A stretch of DNA of 64,000 nucleotides, from contig NZ_JAMLIE010000002.1 in the NCBI RefSeq assembly GCF_023954335.1, forward strand, positions 372,001 through 436,000, read 5' to 3'. Position numbers and translations under genes: made by a program. Positions 58,593 to 64,000 of the stretch are shown here, in pieces; the stretch's first letter is position 1, and every line of letters starts with the position of its first letter. Source of the DNA: Aquamicrobium sp. (GTDB lineage Bacteria > Pseudomonadota > Alphaproteobacteria > Rhizobiales > Rhizobiaceae). Under the pieces are notes generated by a model. The model saw nothing but the letters and a program-made list of their open reading frames with translations, had not been told where the DNA came from and ran no database searches.

Positions 58593-58967
58593 TCAGCCGG
58601 CAGCCGCCGCGCGTCCGCCATCGGCGTCGCGGCCGCGTCCGTCGCGCATTTCCAGTGCTTCGGCCTTCGCCAACTCGGCTTCCGCCGCGTCGAGCAGCGC
58701 CTGCGCGCTCTCGCGCTGCTGCTTCAGCTCTTCCTGCGAGCCGAGCAGGTTGTCGCGCCGCTGGCGCGCGGCCTTGGCGAAGGTGGGATAGGCGAAATGG
58801 TTGATGTCGGTGATGCCCGCCTTCTTCTCTTCGGCGGCGATCTGGAGTTCCAGCTCGCCGGCCATGCGCTCGAAATCGGCGATCATCATGTCGAGCTGCG
58901 TGAGCTGCTTGCGCTTTTCATTGACCTGAAAACGCTTCAGCCGCACCAGATTCTCTCGTGCCTTCAT
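58593..58967 (-). CDS. FliJ-like flagellar export protein
   Basis: The 124-residue protein is a long amphipathic helix (LVRLKRFQVNEKRKQL, then AAEEKKAGITDI) with the size and pattern of FliJ. FliJ escorts chaperones to the flagellar export gate. It is divergent from ctrA. Gene name not certain, since FliJ is poorly conserved. Confidence 0.7.
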   Translation of the reverse strand: MKARENLVRLKRFQVNEKRKQLTQLDMMIADFERMAGELELQIAAEEKKAGITDINHFAYPTFAKAARQRRDNLLGSQEELKQQRESAQALLDAAEAELAKAEALEMRDGRGRDADGGRAAAAG

Positions 58968-59415
58968 TACTCGCTACTCCCGAAACGCATACACTCGCAC
59001 GCATTGAACCCGCGGCAACATACCGGTTGTTCCGCTGCCGACGGGCATGCTGCACGACGATGGGAAACAAAATCCTAACCTCGTGCCCCGGCGGTAACCA
59101 TTCGTTTACGCGCATTGTTAATCATAGCGGGGAGGGCTTAAGGCCGGGTAAAGACGATTTGGCCTGCCTAACGCGGCAAAACGACTCTGATTGAGTCGCT
59201 TGGACGTGTTTCCTGAACCATCACATTAACTTCCGGGTTTTGTGATTTACGTTTGGATTCAAGAAGGTATCGGCAAAAGCTGAATGCGTGGAATTGAGCT
59301 TGCAAAGGTGAATCATATTTTGTTAACCATTGCATGGCAATTTCCGATTCAGGCAGTTGCCGCTGCGAAGCCGGAAGCTCGCTGAACCCGGATTGCGGCG
59401 GGAAAGGGGACATAT
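58968..59415. promoter_or_regulatory. ctrA promoter region with five GANTC sites
   Basis: About 450 bp between fliJ-like and ctrA. GANTC occurs at 59183, 59193, 59256, 59310 and 59346. A CtrA half-site TTAACCAT lies at 59333-59340. In Caulobacter CcrM methylates GANTC in the ctrA promoter to time its expression. Confidence 0.75.
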
Positions 59416-60111
59416 ATGCGCGTTCTGCTCATCGAAGACGACAGTGCGACCGCACAGAGCATCGAATTGATGCTGAAGTCGGAAAGCTTCAACGTCTATA
59501 CGACGGACCTCGGCGAGGAGGGCGTCGATCTCGGCAAGCTCTACGACTACGACATCATCCTTCTCGATCTCAACCTGCCCGACATGTCGGGCTACGAGGT
59601 GCTGCGCACGCTGAGGCTTTCCAAGGTCAAGACGCCGATCCTGATCCTCTCCGGCATGGCCGGCATCGAGGACAAGGTGCGCGGCCTCGGCTTCGGCGCC
59701 GACGACTACATGACCAAGCCGTTCCACAAGGACGAGCTGGTCGCCCGCATCCACGCCATCGTGCGCCGCTCCAAGGGCCATGCCCAGTCGGTCATCACCA
59801 CCGGCGACCTGGTGGTCAATCTCGACGCCAAGACGGTCGAGGTCGGCGGCCAGCGCGTGCATCTGACCGGCAAGGAATACCAGATGCTCGAGCTGCTCAG
59901 CTTGCGCAAAGGCACGACGCTGACCAAGGAGATGTTCCTCAACCATCTCTATGGCGGCATGGACGAGCCGGAACTGAAGATCATCGACGTCTTCATCTGC
60001 AAGCTGCGCAAGAAGCTCGACGCCGCGTCGGGCGGGCAGAACTACATCGAGACGGTCTGGGGCCGCGGCTACGTGCTGCGCGAGCCGGAAGACATTCGCG
60101 AAATCGCCTAG
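59416..60111 (+). CDS. ctrA: Cell-cycle response regulator CtrA
   Basis: The 231-residue protein has a receiver domain (phosphoacceptor D51 in LLDLNLPD, Lys in DYMTKPF) and an OmpR-type DNA-binding domain (HLTGKEYQMLELL, VWGRGYVLR). CtrA is the master regulator of division and replication genes in Alphaproteobacteria. Chromosomal genes chpT and sciP of the same pathway are in this window. Confidence 0.97.
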   Translation: MRVLLIEDDSATAQSIELMLKSESFNVYTTDLGEEGVDLGKLYDYDIILLDLNLPDMSGYEVLRTLRLSKVKTPILILSGMAGIEDKVRGLGFGADDYMTKPFHKDELVARIHAIVRRSKGHAQSVITTGDLVVNLDAKTVEVGGQRVHLTGKEYQMLELLSLRKGTTLTKEMFLNHLYGGMDEPELKIIDVFICKLRKKLDAASGGQNYIETVWGRGYVLREPEDIREIA

Positions 60112-60131
60112 AAGCGGATCGCGAATAGAGA

Positions 60132-60189
60132 GTAGCGAATAGGGGGTCGTTGACTGCGTCAGCGGCCTTTTCCTTGTTCTATTCGCTAC
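60132..60189. terminator. Inverted repeat between convergent ctrA and receiver gene
   Basis: GTAGCGAATAG (60132-60142) and its complement (60179-60189) form a perfect 11-bp stem between two genes that face each other. It may work as a two-way terminator; the loop is 36 bp. Confidence 0.5.
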
Positions 60190-60554
60190 GCGGCGATTTC
60201 CATGTCGCGAAAGCATTCGAGCAGCTGCGTGCGGCTGAAGGGCTTGAGCATGTGGCCCCGCGCGCCGGCGCGCCGGGCGCGCATGATGGTGCCGACATCG
60301 AACTCGGTCATGCAGATCATGATATGCGGCTTGACCTGCGGATCGAGCGTGGTGAGCCGGCGGATCAGGTCTTCGGAGGCCATGTCCGGCAGGCGCGAAT
60401 CGACGATGACGACATCGGGAAGCTCGGCCGCGCACATGGCGAGCGCATCGCCGGCGGTCGGCGCTTCCACGACGACCATGTCCGGACCGGCCAGAATGCG
60501 GCTCACGACCTTACGGATGACGCTCGAATCGTCGACGATCATGCAGCGTTTCAT
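60186..60554 (-). CDS. Single-domain response regulator (CheY-like)
   Basis: The 122-residue protein is only a receiver domain (MIVDDSS, phosphoacceptor D52 in VIVDSRLPD, Lys in HMLKPFS). It sits between ctrA and chpT, suggesting a role in the same phosphorelay, like DivK or CpdR, but it is neither by sequence recognition alone. Confidence 0.8.
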   Translation of the reverse strand: MKRCMIVDDSSVIRKVVSRILAGPDMVVVEAPTAGDALAMCAAELPDVVIVDSRLPDMASEDLIRRLTTLDPQVKPHIMICMTEFDVGTIMRARRAGARGHMLKPFSRTQLLECFRDMEIAA

Positions 60555-60779
60555 GTTCCACCCCATGTTTCGCCGCCGGCTTGCTGCGTTGGCGGCGATG
60601 GAGGGAAGACTAGGACGCGACGGTAAACATCGGCGTAACCGGCTAGCTGAATATTCGGTAAATATCGCAGCGCGGCAGACGCATCGCGCATGAAGGCGCG
60701 GACCTGCTCCGGGAGGCAAACACCCGAAAAAACAGAGACTTGATACGCAAAAGCGTGAATGACGAGCCGCGCGGCCGGC

Positions 60780-61409
60780 CTATTGCGCGGTCAGGACGAT
60801 GTCCTCGGCACCGGCGCGGATGGAGATCGTCATGCCGGCCTCGCGGGCGAGCAGCAGCGTATAATAGGGCTGCACGGCATGGGCGTCGATCGGCTCGTCC
60901 GGCTTGACGCCGGAATGGAGCTCGAGGAAGCGGGCCGGCACGCGCATCATCGGGCCGCTCGCGGTCAGCGTGAAGCGCGGGGCGGTGTCGAGATCGGCGA
61001 GATCGACCGTGATCTTGCCGCCGCGCGGTATGGCGGCGTTGGCGACGAGGATCAGGTTGAGCAGCAGCTTGACCTTGTTCTTGGGCAGCAGCGCGCGCGC
61101 GCCGCGCCATTCGAATTCCGGCTTCTCGTTGGCGAGGAAGGCGCTGGCCACGGCCTCGGCGTCGCCGGTGTCGATCTGCATCCCGGCCGAACCGGCCGCG
61201 CCGAAGGCGATGCGGGCGAACTGGAGCCGGGCCGAGGCGTTGCGGGCGCTGGTGCGGATCAGCCGCATCGCGTCCTCATCGGAGCCGCCTTCGTCGAGCA
61301 GTTCGAGACCGTTGTTGATCGCCCCGACCGGCGAGATGATGTCGTGGCAGACGCGGCTGCACAGCAGCGCGGCAAGGTCGGGAGCGGAAAGGGTCAGGAC
61401 GTCGCTCAT
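60780..61409 (-). CDS. chpT: Histidine phosphotransferase ChpT
   Basis: The 209-residue protein has SRVCHDIISPVGAINNGLELL near the N terminus, where His22 is the phosphorylated residue of ChpT. ChpT passes phosphate from CckA to CtrA and CpdR. Its place beside ctrA is typical for Rhizobiales. Confidence 0.93.
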   Translation of the reverse strand: MSDVLTLSAPDLAALLCSRVCHDIISPVGAINNGLELLDEGGSDEDAMRLIRTSARNASARLQFARIAFGAAGSAGMQIDTGDAEAVASAFLANEKPEFEWRGARALLPKNKVKLLLNLILVANAAIPRGGKITVDLADLDTAPRFTLTASGPMMRVPARFLELHSGVKPDEPIDAHAVQPYYTLLLAREAGMTISIRAGAEDIVLTAQ

Positions 61410-61682
61410 CAAAAGGCACCCCTCGTCGTGCATGTCGCGGCCGCCGGGCCGCAGGAAGCGCCGTCGGCGAATCACAATTTCTTGGACGGCGTATTGGTTA
61501 CACAGGCCGGCGGTCGCCACAAGGAAGGCATGGACGGGCGCCGCGCCGCCGGTCGGCGAATGGTTAATGATTGAATAAGGTTTGCATCATAATTTGGTTC
61601 GGATCGGCGGGGACAAAGACGGCGGTGCGGCCGGTCGCGTTTCGGATGCGGCGGCCGCGGGTCCAAAGGGAGAATGCAAGCC

Positions 61683-62276
61683 ATGTTGGGCAGGCTCTTA
61701 TCTTTCCGCGGCATGCGCCTTGCGCTCGCTGCGATGTTCGTGTCCGCGCTGGTGGCGGTCGCGGTTCCGCAGCGGGCCGAGGCCAATGCCGGCCAGGCGT
61801 TCACGGCGCAGGAAATCGTCGATTCCGGCCATCAGTTCTTCGGCGCCACCTCGGGCGGGCTGGGCAGCCTGATCGAGACGATCTTCGCCTCCTACGGCAT
61901 GCCCAACGGCTATATCCTCGGCGAGGAAGGCTCGGGCGCGCTGGTCGGCGGGCTGACCTACGGCGAAGGCACGCTCTACACCAAGAATGTCGGCGATCAC
62001 CGGGTCTACTGGCAGGGGCCGTCGCTGGGCTGGGATTTCGGCGGGCAGGGATCGCGGACGATGATCCTCGTCTACAATCTCGACAGCATCAACTCGCTCT
62101 ACAGGCGCTATGCGGGCGTCGCCGGCTCGGCCTATGTCCTCGCCGGCCTCGGCTTCACCGTGCTCAAGAACGGCAACACGCTGCTCGTTCCGGTCCGCAC
62201 CGGCGTCGGCGCGCGCCTCGGCATCAATGTCGGCTACCTCAAGCTGACCTCCGGTCCGACCTGGAACCCGTTCTGA
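61683..62276 (+). CDS. eipA: EipA/DUF1134-family envelope protein
   Basis: The 197-residue protein has a signal peptide and the DUF1134 core (GFGGQGSRTMI-like DFGGQGSRTMILVYN and YRRYAGVAGSAYVLAGLG). In Brucella EipA is a periplasmic protein needed for envelope integrity and is regulated by CtrA. Start at 61683 fits GGGAGA at 61668. Confidence 0.85.
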   Translation: MLGRLLSFRGMRLALAAMFVSALVAVAVPQRAEANAGQAFTAQEIVDSGHQFFGATSGGLGSLIETIFASYGMPNGYILGEEGSGALVGGLTYGEGTLYTKNVGDHRVYWQGPSLGWDFGGQGSRTMILVYNLDSINSLYRRYAGVAGSAYVLAGLGFTVLKNGNTLLVPVRTGVGARLGINVGYLKLTSGPTWNPF

Positions 62277-62405
62277 CCGTGAGCGGCCGGCATTTTGCCG
62301 CCGCATCGACGTGAAGGCACTGGATTCTTGCCGCATCGGCATGGCAGATAGGCGCGGTGACTGCCGCGCCTTTCCCATGCGCGGCCCAAGGGCAGGCACA
62401 GGGCT

Positions 62406-63569
62406 GTGATCCAGGCGACGCTTATCTTCATCCTCGGCTTTCTGAGCGCCGTTTTCCTCGCGGTTCTGGTCGCGCCGGCGATCTGGCGGCGCGCGGTCGC
62501 GTTGACCCACCGGCGCATCGAGGCGGCGCTGCCGCTGTCGCTCAACGAGATCCGCGCCGACAAGGACGCGCTCAGGGCCGAGCACGCCATGGCGACGCGA
62601 AAGCTCGAAGTGACGCTCGCGGCGCTGCGCGAAGAGATGGCGGCGCGGTCGATCGATGCCGACCGGGCACGCGACGAGGCCCGGCGCACCGCGCTGCAAC
62701 GTGACGAGAAGGCGGCGACCATCGCCGAGCTCGAGACGCAGCAGGGCGCCCTGCGCTCGGAGCTGGTGAAGGGCGAGAAGGAACTCGCCCGGCTCGCGGA
62801 GCTGATCGCCGAGCGCGACGACATCATCGACGAGCAGGTGCACGAGCTCGAGACGCTCGGCGCGATGTACGACCAGGCGAGCTTCGACGCCTCCAACCGC
62901 CAGATCGAGCTGGTGGCGCAGGAATCGAAGCTGGAGAAGCTGTCGGATGAGCTCGCCGAGGCGCAGGAAAGCCGGGCGAGGGCGGACGGCGCCTTGGGCG
63001 AGGCGCGGGCCGAGGCCGAGGAGCTCGACAAGGCCGTCCGGGCCGAGAAGCGCAGGATCGTGGCGCTGGAGCGCAAGATCGAGAAGCTGACCGCGGCGCT
63101 GTCCGACCGCGAGGAGAAGCTGGAGCGGCGCGAGCGCGATCTCGAACGGCTGCGCGAGAAGCTGCGCGAGGCGAACGAGGCCGGCAGCGACCTCGCCGCC
63201 CGGCTGGCCTCGGCGCAGGACAAGGCCGTGCGTCTCGGCGACGAGCTGGCGCTTCAGGCCCGCGAGAACAAGGCGCTGCGCGCCGTGCAGGAAAGGAAAT
63301 GGAGCGCCGCCAATGGCGACACGCCGGGCACCGGCGCGGGAGGGGAGGTCGAGACCGCGCTGCTGCGCGAGCGAATCGACGCCCTCGCTGCTGAAATGGT
63401 GAGCCTGACCGCGCGCATCGAAGGCCCGGATTCCGAGATAGGCCGGATGCTCGGCGCAGAGCCGGCCTCGGACAAGGCCGCACGCGCCGACGCGCAGCCC
63501 GCCAGCCTCGCCGAGAAGATACGCCTCCTGCAACAGGCGGGAGACCGGAAGGCGGCGGGCAAATCCTAG
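62406..63569 (+). CDS. Membrane-anchored coiled-coil protein
   Basis: The 387-residue protein has one N-terminal membrane helix (IFILGFLSAVFLAVLVAPAIW) and then a very long coiled coil to about 290, with a disordered tail. It is a typical rhizobial hypothetical protein. Function unknown. Confidence 0.8.
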   Translation: MIQATLIFILGFLSAVFLAVLVAPAIWRRAVALTHRRIEAALPLSLNEIRADKDALRAEHAMATRKLEVTLAALREEMAARSIDADRARDEARRTALQRDEKAATIAELETQQGALRSELVKGEKELARLAELIAERDDIIDEQVHELETLGAMYDQASFDASNRQIELVAQESKLEKLSDELAEAQESRARADGALGEARAEAEELDKAVRAEKRRIVALERKIEKLTAALSDREEKLERRERDLERLREKLREANEAGSDLAARLASAQDKAVRLGDELALQARENKALRAVQERKWSAANGDTPGTGAGGEVETALLRERIDALAAEMVSLTARIEGPDSEIGRMLGAEPASDKAARADAQPASLAEKIRLLQQAGDRKAAGKS

Positions 63570-63623
63570 GGCCTGTAGCGTCCTGTCCGCTCCGGAGGAG
63601 CGCGGTCGTCGAACGCCTGCGCC

Positions 63624-63788
63624 GCCCCTCATCCGCCCTTCGGGCACCTTCTCCCCGTGAACGGGGAGAAGGAATGGCGGCCGCAACGGCCGCAATTTCT
63701 CCTGCGGCGCTTGCGATTGGCGAAAGCAAGGACGGCAGCTCTCTTCTCCCCGTTCACGGGGAGAAGGTGGCGGCAGCCGGATGAGGGG
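63624..63788. repeat. Composite intergenic repeat, copy 2
   Basis: Same layout as 55712-55885: CCCCTCAT, CTTCTCCCCGT palindrome (63647-63672), an internal GCGATTGGCGAAA block, the second palindrome (63742-63767) and ATGAGGGG. Confidence 0.8.
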
Positions 63789-63851
63789 CGGCGTGGGCGG
63801 TGCCGGTGATGCACAGGCGCGAGGCTCGATAGAGGCGGCACAGGTGTTGAG

Positions 63852-64000
63852 TCAGCGCGGCCGCCAGAGCCGGTGGAGCGCGATCGCGCCGGCGGTGGCG
63901 ACGTTGAGGCTGTCGAAGCCGGGCGACATCGGGATGCGGACCGTGCGCATGCGCGCCATCGTCGCCTCTGCCAGACCCTCGCCTTCCGTGCCCAGCCACA
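63852..64000 (-). CDS. SpoU/TrmH-family RNA methyltransferase, C-terminal part
   Basis: The minus-strand frame ends at TGA 63852-63854 and is cut by the window edge. It encodes LGTEGEGL and RIPMSPGFDSLNVATAGAIAL, the C-terminal SAM-binding knot of SpoU methyltransferases that add 2'-O-methyl groups to rRNA or tRNA. Confidence 0.8.
   Translation of the reverse strand, partial: WLGTEGEGLAEATMARMRTVRIPMSPGFDSLNVATAGAIALHRLWRPR

Overview
The window comes from an alphaproteobacterium of the Hyphomicrobiales (rhizobial) type. The right third carries single-copy genes typical of that group: ctrA, chpT, sciP, mnmA, uvrB, a fliJ-like gene, a BA14K-family gene, an eipA-like gene and two cspA genes. 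It also carries dispersed rhizobial-style intergenic palindromes.

Positions 1 to about 45,210 look like one end of a large integrated phage-like element. It ends in a large serine recombinase whose reading frame runs into a host tRNA-Met(CAU) gene on the minus strand, the likely attachment site. The other end of the element, and any virion genes, lie to the left of the window. From 0.2 to 15 kb the element carries a replication and recombination module: winged-helix initiator with iteron-like repeats inside the gene, degenerate DnaC-like loader, DnaB-like helicase, RNase H, TOPRIM primase, zinc-binding ssDNA-binding protein, D10/UvsW-like SF2 helicase, RecA, a small PD-(D/E)XK nuclease, a Cas4/RecB-like nuclease, a RuvC-like resolvase and a BRCT protein. 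From 16.4 to 20.7 kb there is a dense run of very small, often overlapping genes of unknown function. The 38.3-43.6 kb part holds more small genes, two DNA-binding candidates, tRNA genes and a structured RNA candidate.

A 14-bp near-palindrome, TGCAAT(CA/TG)ATTGCA, ties the two element arms together. I count 23 copies (17 exact), almost all between transcription units. In seven cases the motif itself supplies a TTGCAa/c -35 box placed exactly 16 bp from a -10 box, usually of the form TA(A/C)GNT. Three other element promoters lying just downstream of copies, plus one with no copy, use the same 16-bp spacing. I read this as an element-wide operator set for one repressor or activator.

From 21.3 to 38.1 kb the motif is absent. 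The genes there form a catabolic island: two MerR-XRE-cupin regulators, gabT, gabD, purU, folD, a DddQ-like cupin, an Opp/Dpp-type ABC importer, a dimethylglycine/sarcosine dehydrogenase-like flavoprotein and a GcvT-like protein. Together they suggest import of an N-methylated amine, oxidative demethylation onto tetrahydrofolate (recycled by FolD and PurU), and entry of a GABA-like product into succinate through GabT and GabD. The island looks like cargo inside the element.

From 45.3 kb to the end is host chromosome with ordinary gene content, including the CtrA-ChpT-SciP cell-cycle genes.

The least ordinary signals are the operator system, an apparently permuted tRNA (3' half before 5' half) at 41,975-42,066, and a short K/A-rich N-terminal peptide shared by several otherwise unrelated element proteins.
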